A stretch of 64,000 bases of DNA, taken from Faecalibacterium prausnitzii. Lineage in GTDB: Bacteria > Bacillota > Clostridia > Oscillospirales > Ruminococcaceae. Shown here in pieces: positions 1 through 9,329 of this stretch (position 1 is its first letter; the number at the start of each line of letters is the position of its first letter). Made by a program: the position numbers and the translations under genes. Location of the stretch: NCBI RefSeq assembly GCF_003324185.1, contig NZ_PXUP01000003.1:62001-126000 (forward strand), read 5' to 3'. The notes beneath the pieces are model-generated. The model was not told where the DNA came from and ran no database searches. It was given only the letters and a program-made list of their open reading frames with translations.

Positions 1-96
1 GGACAGCGGCAGCTTTGGCAGCGCCATCCAGAACAGACTGAATACAATGGTGAATACGCAAAGCCCGTAGAACAGGCAGACAGACAGCTTGCGCAT
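1..96 (-). CDS. Membrane-anchored protein, N-terminus only
   Basis: The first 32 codons of a minus-strand gene are visible; the rest lies outside the window. The start is ATG with an AAGGGAG ribosome binding site about 8 bases upstream. The visible residues are a short basic start (MRKLS) followed by one hydrophobic stretch, which fits a signal peptide or an N-terminal membrane anchor. The family cannot be told from this fragment. It is divergent from the penicillin-binding protein gene on the plus strand, and the two share the 277-base region between them. Confidence 0.6.
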   Translation of the reverse strand, partial: MRKLSVCLFYGLCVFTIVFSLFWMALPKLPLS

Positions 97-230
97 AAAA
101 AACACTCCCTTCCCCGGTAAGTATGCCCCGTTTTGGCGGATGGCAGACAATTTTCACACGCAGATACTGTACTTTCCACAAGAGAGTGTGTTATACTATT
201 TATATCTGCTCAGCGCGCAAAGATTGGTTC

Positions 231-259
231 TTGCCCGGCTGGGGCTTGCGTGCTATAAT
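231..259 (+). promoter_or_regulatory. Promoter of the class A PBP gene
   Basis: TTGCCC (231-236), a 17-base spacer and a perfect TATAAT (254-259) form a sigma-A-type promoter about 115 bases upstream of the PBP start. The rest of the 97-373 intergenic region is AT-rich and probably also holds the divergent promoter for the minus-strand gene, but I cannot place that one with confidence. Confidence 0.65.
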
Positions 260-373
260 ATGGTATTGCAGTTTGAAATTTCGTGTCACAAACGTTGTGG
301 ATAAAGCCCGGTGCAGCTATGCCCGGCAACAGTCTTGAAATGTCAGGAGGCGATCCCTATCTCCAACAATGAG

Positions 374-2917
374 ATGAGAAAGATCCACCGGGGCGGCGAG
401 GAGCAGCCTGCCCGCCCGGTGGGACGTAAGGTCAATGTTTCCCAGAGCCGCCGCGAAGCACGCCCCGCAGCGGAAAACCGTACCCGCGCGCCCAAGGCAC
501 CCAAAAGCCCCAAGCCGCCAAAGGAAAAGAGCAAGCATCCCATCCTGCGGTTCATTGGCCGCACCGTCGCTACGGTGCTCTGCCTTGGCATCATGCTGGG
601 CAGCGTGGTGGCCGTGGGCATGGTGTTCTATGTGGTGCAGGCTACTGCCAACGACGGTGACCTGCTGGACTTGGACAACATTCAGCTGAGCCAGTCCAGT
701 ATGGTGGTAGCTACCGACCCGGATACCGGCGCACAGGTGGAGTATGCCACCCTGCGCTCTTCCAACAGCCACCGCGTTTGGGCAGACCTTGAGCAGATCC
801 CCTCCAATTTGCAGTATGCCTTCATCTGCACCGAGGATAAGGACTTCTACTCAGAGCCTGGCGTCAACTTCAAGCGCACCATCGGCGCAATGATCAATGA
901 GTATCTGCTGCCCATTTACAGCTCCAAGCAGGGCGCATCCACACTGGAACAGCAGCTCATCAAGAACCTGACCGATGACAACAGCGCCAGCGGTATCGAT
1001 GGCGCATTGCGCAAGGTGCGCGAGATCTACCGCGCCCTCTGCCTGAGCCGCAGCTACTCCAAGGAGACCATTCTGGAGGCGTACCTGAACACCATCAGCT
1101 TTACCGGCACCATTCAGGGTGTGCAGACGGCGGCCAACGAATACTTCAACAAGGACGTCAGCCAGCTGAGCCTGTGGGAGTGCGCCACCATTGCATCTAT
1201 TACCAAAAACCCCACCAACTATAACCCCTATACGAACCCCGAAAATCTGATCCACCGCCGCAACTTCATCATGTACAATATGTGGCAGCAGGGTGTGATC
1301 AGCGAGGAGGACTACCGCAACGGCGCTGCACAGCCCCTTGTGCTGGCCGAAGAAGACAGCGGCAAAAAGCCCAGCACCGTCACCTCCTACTTCACCGATG
1401 CACTGTTCAACGAGGTCGTGCAGGACATCATGACCAAGGAGGGCATCAGCGAGTCCGAGGCACAGAAGCTGCTCTACACCGGCGGCTTTACCATCGAAGC
1501 CACTGTCAACACCAAGCTGCAGTCCCAGATGGAAAACCTGATGCTGAACACCGACGATGCCTACTTCCCGGCGGGCTGGCATGAGGAAGAGGTCACCTCT
1601 ATTTCGGACGATGATGTGCAGGTGTTCAACGAAGACGGTACCCCCAAGACCCGCACCGGCGAAGATGGCACCGTCTACTATTACCGCAACGTGCGCACGC
1701 AGGCTGCTATGGTCACGCTGGACTATGACGGCAATGTGCTGGCCATTGCGGGCGGCCTGGGCGAAAAGACCAAGAGCCTTTCCCTGAACCGCGCCTATAA
1801 TGTGGAGCGGCAGACCGGTTCTACCATCAAGCCCATCGGTGCCTATGCGCTGGGCATTGAGTACGGTCTGGTCAACTGGTCCACCATGCTCAACAACTCC
1901 CCCCTGTACCAGAAGCAGGATATGATCATCCGGGACGAGGACTACTGCCGCAAGAATGGCCTGATGGGGCTCTCCGACAAGCAGCTCCGCGCTTACCCCA
2001 ACGCATGGCGCAGCTGGCCGCGCAACTACGGCGGCAACTATGGCGACGGCAGCGATCTCCCGCTGTGGAACGGCCTTGCCCGCTCGCTGAATACCATCGC
2101 AGTCCGCGTGGGCGACCTTGTGGGCGCAAGCAATATCTTCAACTTCGTCTACAACACCCTGCAGCTGAATACGCTGGACCCCACCAACGATGTGGGTCTG
2201 GCGCAGATGGTCATGGGCAGCCAGACCAAGGGTGTTACGCCCATGGCGCTGGCCGCAGCCTTCCAGATCTTCTATGACGGCGAGTACACCACCCCGCACC
2301 TGTACACCCGTGTGCTGGACCGGGAAGGCAACATCTATCTGGAAAACAACGCCACCAGCTATCAGGCACTGACCCCCGATACCGCTTATGTCATGAACCG
2401 TCTGCTGAAGAACGTTCTGTTCTCCAGCGTAGGTACTGCCAGCGGCCGCTACCCCAACTCCAACGGCATGGAGGCCTTTGGTAAGACCGGTACTGCCAGC
2501 GACGAAAAGGATCTGTGGTTCGTGGGCGGCACGCCCTACTATGTCACCGCTGTGTGGTGGGGATATGATGCACCTTACGATATGACCAAGACTCTGTCCA
2601 AGCAGCAAGCCAAGACCCGCACCTGTGTTATGGCGTGGAAGGCACTGATGGAGCAGGCACAGGCAGACCTGCCCTATAAGGCATTCCCCACCTCCGCAGG
2701 CGTGGTGGAGCGCCGTTACTGCACCCAGAGCGGATTGCTGGCCGGTGCAGGCTGCCCGAGCACTGCCGTGGGCTACTACCGTGCCGATGACCTGCCCGAT
2801 ACCTGCACCTATTCCCATGCCGCACCGCAGGCTGCTGCCCCTGCCGAGAACACAGACGATGCTGTGCCTACCCAGCCGGTCATCCCCACCGATACCAGCG
2901 CACTGGACACGGAATAA
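374..2917 (+). CDS. Class A penicillin-binding protein (transglycosylase/transpeptidase)
   Basis: Bifunctional peptidoglycan synthase of 847 residues that polymerises and cross-links lipid II-derived glycan strands outside the membrane. After a Lys/Arg/Pro-rich cytoplasmic tail comes one membrane segment at about residues 65-90. The GT51 domain follows, with EDKDFY (Glu154) and GASTLEQQLIKNL. The transpeptidase domain has STIK (Ser483 nucleophile), SLN (571-573) and KTG (704-706). A Thr/Pro/Ala-rich tail ends the protein. The start is uncertain. A perfect AGGAGG lies at 345-350, too far from ATG 374 (23 bases), and the only in-frame codon at normal spacing is ATC at 359. A GTG at 311 also keeps the frame but has no ribosome binding site. 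Confidence 0.95.
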   Translation: MRKIHRGGEEQPARPVGRKVNVSQSRREARPAAENRTRAPKAPKSPKPPKEKSKHPILRFIGRTVATVLCLGIMLGSVVAVGMVFYVVQATANDGDLLDLDNIQLSQSSMVVATDPDTGAQVEYATLRSSNSHRVWADLEQIPSNLQYAFICTEDKDFYSEPGVNFKRTIGAMINEYLLPIYSSKQGASTLEQQLIKNLTDDNSASGIDGALRKVREIYRALCLSRSYSKETILEAYLNTISFTGTIQGVQTAANEYFNKDVSQLSLWECATIASITKNPTNYNPYTNPENLIHRRNFIMYNMWQQGVISEEDYRNGAAQPLVLAEEDSGKKPSTVTSYFTDALFNEVVQDIMTKEGISESEAQKLLYTGGFTIEATVNTKLQSQMENLMLNTDDAYFPAGWHEEEVTSISDDDVQVFNEDGTPKTRTGEDGTVYYYRNVRTQAAMVTLDYDGNVLAIAGGLGEKTKSLSLNRAYNVERQTGSTIKPIGAYALGIEYGLVNWSTMLNNSPLYQKQDMIIRDEDYCRKNGLMGLSDKQLRAYPNAWRSWPRNYGGNYGDGSDLPLWNGLARSLNTIAVRVGDLVGASNIFNFVYNTLQLNTLDPTNDVGLAQMVMGSQTKGVTPMALAAAFQIFYDGEYTTPHLYTRVLDREGNIYLENNATSYQALTPDTAYVMNRLLKNVLFSSVGTASGRYPNSNGMEAFGKTGTASDEKDLWFVGGTPYYVTAVWWGYDAPYDMTKTLSKQQAKTRTCVMAWKALMEQAQADLPYKAFPTSAGVVERRYCTQSGLLAGAGCPSTAVGYYRADDLPDTCTYSHAAPQAAAPAENTDDAVPTQPVIPTDTSALDTE

Positions 2918-3007
2918 GGACAAAAATCGTACTTTTTCACCCCTTTGCTGAAAAATCCGGCAAGGACAGGGCGCACTTCACAAGACAAAACTGGACAAAG
3001 TGACAAA

Positions 3008-3060
3008 ATAGCATCCGGGCACTTGCATTGCAGGGGTTCGGATGCTATTATATTTTCTAC
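3008..3060 (+). terminator. Hairpin after the PBP gene, overlapping the next promoter
   Basis: ATAGCATCCG (3008-3017) and CGGATGCTAT (3039-3048) form a perfect 10-base stem followed by TATATTTTC. It can end PBP transcription. The downstream arm contains the -10 element of the following gene, so terminator and promoter share bases. Confidence 0.55.
3023..3051 (+). promoter_or_regulatory. Promoter of the ACT-domain/threonine pathway genes
   Basis: TTGCAT (3023-3028), a 17-base spacer and TATTAT (3046-3051) lie 40 bases upstream of the ACT-domain gene. No further promoter or terminator is evident before hom, thrB and lysC, so this may drive all four genes. Confidence 0.55.
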
Positions 3061-3090
3061 AAGAACACTTGTGTTTGAGAGGTGAACAAG

Positions 3091-3522
3091 TTGGAACGCC
3101 GTTTTTATCTGGTGGATGCGCAGGTGCTGCCGGAGGTTTTTCTCAAGGTGGTACGCGCCAAGGAGCTGCTGGCCAGCGGCGAAGCCCGCAGCATTTCGGC
3201 TGCGACCCGCGCCGTAGAGCTTTCGCGCAGTGCATTTTATAAGTATAAGGATTGTATCTTTGATTCAGAGAACGGCCGTGAGGTCATCACGGTCATGGCC
3301 ACCCTGCGGGACGAGACCGGTGCACTGCAAAGCCTTCTGGCCGGCATCAGCGCCGCAGGTGCCAGTATTGTGACCATCAACCAGTCCACCCCGGAGAATG
3401 GGGCTGCGCTGGTGGCGGTCACCATCCGCACCGATACCATGCAGATGTCCCCGGAGGAGTTGACCGAGAAGCTTTCGCGCCAGCGCATGGTGGTGAGTGT
3501 GCGCTGTGGGTATAACCTGTAA
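3091..3522 (+). CDS. ACT-domain protein, UPF0735/PheB-like
   Basis: Protein of 143 residues. The N-terminal half has a helix-turn-helix-like stretch (SISAATRAVELSRSAFYKYK). The C-terminal half is an ACT domain (about 70-143), a fold that usually binds amino acids. This is the architecture of the UPF0735 family, which often sits beside homoserine dehydrogenase and may act as an amino-acid-responsive regulator; its molecular role is not settled. I prefer the TTG at 3091 because GAGAGGTGA lies 6 bases upstream. The GTG at 3082 overlaps that ribosome binding site. It is 27 bases upstream of hom and presumably cotranscribed with it. Confidence 0.85.
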   Translation: MERRFYLVDAQVLPEVFLKVVRAKELLASGEARSISAATRAVELSRSAFYKYKDCIFDSENGREVITVMATLRDETGALQSLLAGISAAGASIVTINQSTPENGAALVAVTIRTDTMQMSPEELTEKLSRQRMVVSVRCGYNL

Positions 3523-3549
3523 CAAAACAGGAAACGAGGGAAAGAGAGT

Positions 3550-4785
3550 ATGGCTAAAATTGCAATTCTGGGCTTTGGCACGGTGGGCAGCGGCGTATAC
3601 GAGGTGCTGTGCCACAATGCTGCAAGCGTCTCCCGCCGGGCTGGCGAACCGGTGGAGGTAAAATATATTCTGGATCCGAAGGATTTTACCGGCAACCCGG
3701 TGGAGCCTTTGGTGGTCAAGAATATCGACGTGATCCTGCAGGACCCGGAGATCCGGGTGGTGGTGGAGACCATCGGCGGTACCCGCTTTGCTTACCCCTA
3801 CGTCAAGGCGTGTCTGGAGAGCGGCCGTAGCGTGTGCACCTCCAACAAGGAGATGGTGGCCACCTACGGTGCAGAGCTGCTGGCACTGGCCAAGGAGCAC
3901 GACTGTGCCTTCCTGTTCGAGGCCTCTGTGGGCGGCGGTACGCCCATCATCACCCCCATGCACCAGTGCCTGGCGGCCAACGTCATCACCGAGGTGGAGG
4001 GCATCGTGAACGGTACCACCAACTTCATGCTCACCAAGATGGTGCGGGAGGGACTGGGCTTTGAGGATGCGCTGCAAATTGCGCAGGAGCTGGGTTACGC
4101 AGAGACCAAGGACCCCAGCGATGACGTGGACGGCCGCGACGCCTGCCGCAAGATCGCCATCCTGTCCTCCATGGTGTGCGGCCACCAGATCTACCCCCAG
4201 AACATCCCCACCCGGGGCATCCGCGCCATTACCGCCGCCGATGTGGCCAGCGCCGAAAAGCTGGGCTGCGTTATCAAGCTGATCGCATGGATGAAGCTTG
4301 GCAAGGACGGCAGCGTGGCCGCCGGTGTAGAGCCGTGTCTGGTGCCCAAGGCAAACCAGCTGGCCAGCGTGGACGATGTGTTCAACGCGGTGCTGGTCAA
4401 GGGCGATATGCTGGGCGATGTGGTGTTCTACGGCAAGGGCGCAGGCAAGCTGCCTACCGCCAGCGCTGTGGTGGCAGACGTGGTGGATGCGCTGAAAAAC
4501 GGCGCACAGGTGCACGACAGCCTGTTCTGGCAGCCTGCGGACCCGGTGGACGGCATGCTCACCGACCCGGCTCCTGCTGCATATTATGTGCGTGTGGCGG
4601 GCATTGCACCCGCTGTGGTGGAGGCCATCTACGGCTACGGCAAAGTGGTGGATGAGCGGTACGAGGGCTGCGCCTACTTTGTGAAGCGCACCGATGAACG
4701 TGCGCTGGCAGAGGCCGCGCGCAAGGTGGAGGCCGTGGGCGGCAGCGTGAAGCTGGTGCTCAAGCGTCTGCCCGAGGAAGTGTAA
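3550..4785 (+). CDS. hom: Homoserine dehydrogenase
   Basis: Reduces aspartate-4-semialdehyde to homoserine, the branch point to threonine and methionine. The 411-residue protein starts with the Rossmann motif GFGTVGSGVYEV. The catalytic domain carries SNKEMVATYG and VEGIVNGTTNFMLTKM. A C-terminal ACT domain (about 340-411) suggests feedback control by threonine, which is known for this architecture. The ribosome binding site is AAAGAGAG. The gene sits 18 bases before homoserine kinase. Threonine synthase and aspartate-semialdehyde dehydrogenase are not in the window. Confidence 0.96.
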   Translation: MAKIAILGFGTVGSGVYEVLCHNAASVSRRAGEPVEVKYILDPKDFTGNPVEPLVVKNIDVILQDPEIRVVVETIGGTRFAYPYVKACLESGRSVCTSNKEMVATYGAELLALAKEHDCAFLFEASVGGGTPIITPMHQCLAANVITEVEGIVNGTTNFMLTKMVREGLGFEDALQIAQELGYAETKDPSDDVDGRDACRKIAILSSMVCGHQIYPQNIPTRGIRAITAADVASAEKLGCVIKLIAWMKLGKDGSVAAGVEPCLVPKANQLASVDDVFNAVLVKGDMLGDVVFYGKGAGKLPTASAVVADVVDALKNGAQVHDSLFWQPADPVDGMLTDPAPAAYYVRVAGIAPAVVEAIYGYGKVVDERYEGCAYFVKRTDERALAEAARKVEAVGGSVKLVLKRLPEEV

Positions 4786-4803
4786 CGGAAAGGAACTGCG
4801 GCA

Positions 4804-5709
4804 ATGAAGATCAAGGTTTCGGTCCCTGCCACCAGCGCCAACGTGGGCTCCGGCTTCGATGCGCTGGGTCTGGCAGTTACGTTGTACAACACGGTTACCT
4901 TTGAGGACAGCGAGGTGCTGGAGATATCGGCATCGGACGGCACCCGCATCCCCCGGGGCGAGTCGAATCTCGTGTACCGCTCCGCCAAGGGTCTGTTCGA
5001 AAAGGTTGGCAAGCAGATCCCGCCCCTTAAGATCACCCAGACGAACCCCATCCCCATGGCACGGGGTCTGGGCTCTTCTTCGGCCTGCATCATCGCGGGT
5101 CTGCTGGGCGCAAACCGGATGCTGGGCGATGTGCTCAACACGCAGGAGCTGCTCACGCTGGCAACTGCCATTGAGGGACACCCCGATAACGTGGCTCCGG
5201 CACTGCTGGGCGGCCTGACCAGCAGCGTGTTCGAGGACGGCAAGGTGTATTCGGTCAAGCGGAATGTGGATGAAAGCCTCTGCTTTGCTGCCATCGTGCC
5301 GGACTACAAGCTGCTGACCGAGGCAGCCCGCGCTGCCCTGCCTAAAGAGGTATCCCATAAGGACGCGGTGTATAACCTGTCCCGTGCGGCGCTGGTGCCC
5401 GCAGCTTTCTGCGAGGGGCGGCACGACCTGCTGGCCATTGCCACCGAGGATAAGCTGCACCAGCAGTATCGCATGCCCCTGATGCCCGGCTCCCGCGAGG
5501 TGTTCGATATGGCGCGGCTGTGCGGCGCAAAGGCCGTGTATGTGTCCGGTGCAGGCAGCACCGTCATGGCTGTGGCAGAAAAGGCCGAGGCCGAGAAGTT
5601 CTATTCCAAGCTGGAAAAAGGTCTGGAGCTGCTGGAAGGTCTGGACGGATGTGAAGCATTTACACTGTTGCAGCTGGATGCCGATAACACCGGCGCAACC
5701 GTGGAATGA
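4804..5709 (+). CDS. thrB: Homoserine kinase
   Basis: GHMP-family kinase of 301 residues that phosphorylates homoserine on the way to threonine. The ATP-binding GHMP motif is clear (PMARGLGSSSACI, about residues 81-93). The N-terminal VPATSANVGSGFDALGLA and the C-terminal GAGSTVMAVAE segment are also typical. The start ATG follows GGAAAGGA at proper spacing. It is 18 bases after hom and 84 bases before lysC, in the same orientation. Confidence 0.96.
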   Translation: MKIKVSVPATSANVGSGFDALGLAVTLYNTVTFEDSEVLEISASDGTRIPRGESNLVYRSAKGLFEKVGKQIPPLKITQTNPIPMARGLGSSSACIIAGLLGANRMLGDVLNTQELLTLATAIEGHPDNVAPALLGGLTSSVFEDGKVYSVKRNVDESLCFAAIVPDYKLLTEAARAALPKEVSHKDAVYNLSRAALVPAAFCEGRHDLLAIATEDKLHQQYRMPLMPGSREVFDMARLCGAKAVYVSGAGSTVMAVAEKAEAEKFYSKLEKGLELLEGLDGCEAFTLLQLDADNTGATVE

Positions 5710-5793
5710 TAAATGGGTAAGGGAAGTGCAAGGACGCTTCCGCCCGGCAAGCCCCCCGCAAGCGCGGGGCGTTAAAGAGGAGAGTGACAAGAT

Positions 5794-6993
5794 ATGGCGT
5801 TGATCGTACAGAAATTCGGCGGTTCTTCCGTAAAGGACCGTGACCGTATCTTCAACGTTGCGCGGATCGTGGCCAACACCCACAACGCGGGCAATGACGT
5901 AGTGGTGGTAGTCTCCGCACAGGGCGACACCACCGATGACCTGATCGCCAAGGCAGGGGAGATCACCCATAACCCCTCGGCGCGTGAGATGGATATGCTG
6001 CTGGCCTCCGGCGAGCAGATCAGCATCGCACTGCTGGCCATGGCGCTGAACGAGCTGGGCTGCCATGCCATCAGCCTGACCGGCTGGCAGGCGGGCTTCC
6101 GTACCGACCGTGCCTACACCAAGGCGCGCATCACCCGGCTGGAGACCGAGCGGATCTCCTCCGAGCTGGAGCGCAACCGCGTGGTGGTGGTGGCAGGCTT
6201 CCAGGGCTTGAACAAGCTGGATGACATCACCACTCTGGGACGCGGCGGCTCCGACACCAGTGCTGTGGCGATTGCCGCTGCCCTGCACGCTGACCGCTGC
6301 CAGATCTACACGGATGTGGAGGGCGTTTATACCGCCGACCCGCGCAAGGTGAGCAACACCCGTAAGCTGGAGGAGATCACCTTTGACGAGATGCTGGAAC
6401 TGGCATCTCTGGGCGCACAGGTGCTGAACAACCGCAGCGTGGAGCTGGCTAAAAAGTACAATGTGGAGCTGGAGGTGCTCTCCAGCCTGAACCCCATCCC
6501 GGGTACGGTGGTTAAGGAGGTTACAAAGGACATGGAAGGTATGCTGATCAAGGGTGTCGCCAAGGACACCGATGTTGCCGTTATCACGATTCTCAACGTT
6601 CCCGATGAGCCGGGCATGAGCTTTAGGATCTTCGGCCTGCTGGCACAGAAGAACATCAACGTGGACATCATTCTGCAGTCCACCGGCCGCGACGGCAAGA
6701 AGGACATCAGCTTTACCTGTTCCGAAGGCGAAGCCGAGCTGGCCATGCGTGTGCTGAAGGAAAGTGCACACTTCAGCGATGTCAGCGTGGACACCACCTG
6801 CGCTAAGGTCTCCATTGTGGGTGCCGGTATGCAGAGCCACAGCGGCGTTGCCTCCAAGATGTTCGAGGCAATGTCCAACAACAATATCAACATCAAAATG
6901 ATCTCCACCAGCGAGATCAAGATCTCCTGCATCATCGACCGTGCAGACGCCGACAAGGCTGTCGGTGCCATCCACGATATGCTGTTTGACTGA
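5794..6993 (+). CDS. lysC: Aspartate kinase
   Basis: Phosphorylates aspartate, the first step to lysine, threonine and methionine. The 399-residue protein begins VQKFGGSSVKD, the amino-acid-kinase signature, and has GRGGSDTSAVAIAAAL for nucleotide binding. Two C-terminal ACT domains (about 260-330 and 340-399) form the allosteric unit. The single-chain length fits the monofunctional Gram-positive class. The ribosome binding site is AAAGAGGAG. The 84-base gap after thrB holds a short GC-rich hairpin (CCCCGC/GCGGGG, about 5753-5770) without a T-run, so it is probably not a terminator. Confidence 0.96.
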   Translation: MALIVQKFGGSSVKDRDRIFNVARIVANTHNAGNDVVVVVSAQGDTTDDLIAKAGEITHNPSAREMDMLLASGEQISIALLAMALNELGCHAISLTGWQAGFRTDRAYTKARITRLETERISSELERNRVVVVAGFQGLNKLDDITTLGRGGSDTSAVAIAAALHADRCQIYTDVEGVYTADPRKVSNTRKLEEITFDEMLELASLGAQVLNNRSVELAKKYNVELEVLSSLNPIPGTVVKEVTKDMEGMLIKGVAKDTDVAVITILNVPDEPGMSFRIFGLLAQKNINVDIILQSTGRDGKKDISFTCSEGEAELAMRVLKESAHFSDVSVDTTCAKVSIVGAGMQSHSGVASKMFEAMSNNNINIKMISTSEIKISCIIDRADADKAVGAIHDMLFD

Positions 6994-7015
6994 TCTGCGT
7001 AAAATTTTCAGTTAT

Positions 7016-7060
7016 GGCCTGTCTGCTCCCTGCCGGGGGTGGGCGGGTCATAATTTTTTT
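7016..7060 (+). terminator. Terminator after lysC
   Basis: A long GC-rich stem starting GGCCTGTCTGCTCCC and closing at GGGCGGGTC (7050) includes several G-U pairs. It is followed by ATAATTTTTTT. It probably ends the threonine/lysine pathway transcript. Confidence 0.55.
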
Positions 7061-7073
7061 ACACACGGCGGCG

Positions 7074-7102
7074 TTTACACAAATTGCAAAGGGGTGTATA
7101 AT
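7074..7102 (+). promoter_or_regulatory. Promoter of the VanY-like carboxypeptidase gene
   Basis: TTTACA (7074-7079), a 17-base spacer and TATAAT (7097-7102), 60 bases upstream of the start codon. Confidence 0.65.
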
Positions 7103-7162
7103 ATAGTTTGAATCTGTGCGGCGCACCGGCGCTGCAACAATGCCGAAAAGGAGCCCCGCCGC

Positions 7163-7984
7163 ATGAGTGAATCCACCCGTACCTCCAGAGCGCCTGCTGA
7201 GAAGCGCCTGACCTATCAACAATGGAAGCGCCGCAAAATGCTGCGGCTGGCCCGCAACTGGGTACTGTTTCTGGCCGGCTGCGCGGCAGTGGTGGCGCTG
7301 CTGACCGGCGGCATCCTGTGGCTGCTGCCCAAGGTGCACGGCCTGCTGGCCGGGCCAAAGGTATTTGCAGCCAGCGTGTACGACGGCACAGACTATGTAT
7401 TTAACGCCGCAGATGCCCGGCTGGTACTGGTGAACGCCAACCTGCCCTATACCGCCGAGCCCGCCCCGCTGCTGGACACCGCCGACGAGGCCACCGGCCA
7501 GCAGCTGGAAGCCGAAGCAGCCATGCAGTATCGCAGCATGGCTGCCGCCGCGCAGGCGGACGGCGTCAGCCTGACCCTTGTGGCCGGTTATCAGGGCGCC
7601 GACACCCGTCAGGCCGCCTACGAGGCCCGGGTGCAGACCTACCGCGATAAGCGCAAGTCCGAAGAGGAAGCTGCCCGTCTGGCGGCTACCATCCAGCCCG
7701 CCGCCAACGCCAACGAGCACGGCACCGGCTACGCGGCAGATATCCTCAGCGCGGACAATCCGCAGCAGGACACCGGTTTTGCCGAGACCCGCGCCTACGA
7801 GTGGCTTACGGCCTACGCGGCGGAATACGGCTTTATCCTGCGCTACCCGCAGGACCGGCAGGCCGCCACCGGCATCGTGTTCGAGCCGTGGCACTGGCGC
7901 TATGTGGGGGTGGAAAACGCCCTTGCCATCCGCGCCAGCGGCCTGAGCCTGGAAGAGTTCATCGCCCTGCAGAGGGCAGACTGA
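7163..7984 (+). CDS. D-alanyl-D-alanine carboxypeptidase, VanY/M15B family
   Basis: Zinc peptidase of 273 residues expected to trim the terminal D-Ala of peptidoglycan stem peptides outside the membrane. One membrane anchor lies at about residues 32-57 after a basic cytoplasmic start. The M15B metal-binding residues are visible: His186 and Asp193 in EHGTGYAADI, and His244 in EPWHWRYVG, where Glu241 is the likely general base. The start ATG follows AAAAGGAG. It has its own promoter and stands ahead of the M16 pair, 43 bases away, with a small hairpin but no clear terminator between. Confidence 0.92.
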   Translation: MSESTRTSRAPAEKRLTYQQWKRRKMLRLARNWVLFLAGCAAVVALLTGGILWLLPKVHGLLAGPKVFAASVYDGTDYVFNAADARLVLVNANLPYTAEPAPLLDTADEATGQQLEAEAAMQYRSMAAAAQADGVSLTLVAGYQGADTRQAAYEARVQTYRDKRKSEEEAARLAATIQPAANANEHGTGYAADILSADNPQQDTGFAETRAYEWLTAYAAEYGFILRYPQDRQAATGIVFEPWHWRYVGVENALAIRASGLSLEEFIALQRAD

Positions 7985-8027
7985 ATCAAATGCTCTGTGC
8001 TGCGGCACAGAGAGAAGGGAACTATCA

Positions 8028-9329
8028 TTGGAACGTACTCTCATTGCACCGGGCGTGCATCTTTCCTGCGACCCGGCTTCTAAATTCAACCGCTGCCGCA
8101 TCAGCATCCATTTTGCTTTCCCGGCCCAGCGTAAAACGGCCACTGCCCATGCGCTTTTGCCGCTGGTGATGGAGCGCGGCTATGCGGACTGCCCGGATAT
8201 GACCCGCCTCACCAAAAAGCTGGCAAAGCTCTACGGCGCAGACCTGACCGTGGACGCCCGCCCCATGGGCTGCAACCATAACCTCTGCGTCAGTGTGACC
8301 GGCATCAAGGATGCTTTTGCGCTGGAGGGTGAGGCGCTGACCGCCGAGTACACGAAAATTGCGCTGGGTGCGGCCTTCCATCCGTATTTTGTGGACGGCT
8401 GCTTTGACCCGCAGGCCGTCAGCATTGAAAAGCAGATGCTGAAAAAGGGCCTTGAGGACGAGATCAACGATAAACGTATCTACTGTCTGCATCAGGCCAA
8501 CCGGGAATTTTTTGGCGACAGCCCGGCGGGCGTGCGGCAGGAGGGCTATCTGGAAGAGGTGGACGGCCTTACCCCGGCCATGCTGACCGCCGCCTACCGG
8601 CAGATGCTGCGCACCGCCAATATCGAGCTGCTGGTGCTGGGCTGCGATGCCGCCCAGACCGCCGCCATCCGGGACGCTTTGCTGGCAGAACTTGCCTGCA
8701 TCGACCGCGCCCCGCTGCCGCTGGTGGAAAACATGGCCATGCCCGCCATTGCACCGGTGCACAAGACCGAAAACTACGATATGGTGCAGGCAAAGTTGTG
8801 TATGCTGTTCACGCTGGGGCAGCCCATGCAGCCGCAGCAGCTGGCAGCCGTGCGCCTTGCCATGGCACTGTACGGCGGCAGCGTGACCAGCCGCCTGTTC
8901 CTCAATGTGCGGGAACGGGACCATCTGTGCTACTACTGCTCCTCCTCGTTCCAGAGCTTTACCGGCAGCATGGCGGTGAACAGCGGCGTGGAGCACGCCG
9001 ATGCCGCCCGCGCAGAGCAGGCGATTCTGAAAGAGCTTGCAGACCTGTGCACCGGCCCCATTACCGATGAGGAATTTGAGGACTGCCGCCGGGGTTTGCT
9101 CAGCGGCATGAACGGGGTAGAGGACAGTCTTGGCGGCATCGAGAGCTGGTACTACATCGAGGTGCTGCGCGCCGGTGCCAACAGCGCTGCGCCTATCCAG
9201 AGCCCGGAGCAGGCGCGGAATGCCCTGCGCACCGTGACCAAGGACGAGGTGCGGGATATCCTGCGCCGCCTGACCCTCTCGGTCAGCTATCTGCTTACAA
9301 AGGAGGATGCTGCCCATGCCGCAGAATAA
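8028..9329 (+). CDS. M16-family peptidase homologue lacking the zinc motif (YmfF-like)
   Basis: Protein of 433 residues related to the M16 insulinase-type peptidases. At the position where active members have HxxEH it reads TAHALLPLVMERG, so the zinc-binding residues are missing. Paired genes of this kind, one active and one inactive, are known in Firmicutes (ymfF/ymfH) and in other M16 heterodimers. The TTG start follows AAGGGA. Its last 14 bases overlap the start of the active partner, which suggests translational coupling and a heterodimer. Substrate unknown. Confidence 0.85.
   Translation: MERTLIAPGVHLSCDPASKFNRCRISIHFAFPAQRKTATAHALLPLVMERGYADCPDMTRLTKKLAKLYGADLTVDARPMGCNHNLCVSVTGIKDAFALEGEALTAEYTKIALGAAFHPYFVDGCFDPQAVSIEKQMLKKGLEDEINDKRIYCLHQANREFFGDSPAGVRQEGYLEEVDGLTPAMLTAAYRQMLRTANIELLVLGCDAAQTAAIRDALLAELACIDRAPLPLVENMAMPAIAPVHKTENYDMVQAKLCMLFTLGQPMQPQQLAAVRLAMALYGGSVTSRLFLNVRERDHLCYYCSSSFQSFTGSMAVNSGVEHADAARAEQAILKELADLCTGPITDEEFEDCRRGLLSGMNGVEDSLGGIESWYYIEVLRAGANSAAPIQSPEQARNALRTVTKDEVRDILRRLTLSVSYLLTKEDAAHAAE

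Noticed and set aside
3265-6975. Antisense open frame of 1236 codons opposite hom, thrB and lysC
   Set aside because: It mirrors three unmistakable genes, has His/Gly/Leu-rich low-complexity translation typical of a GC-rich reverse frame, and no ribosome binding site or family match.
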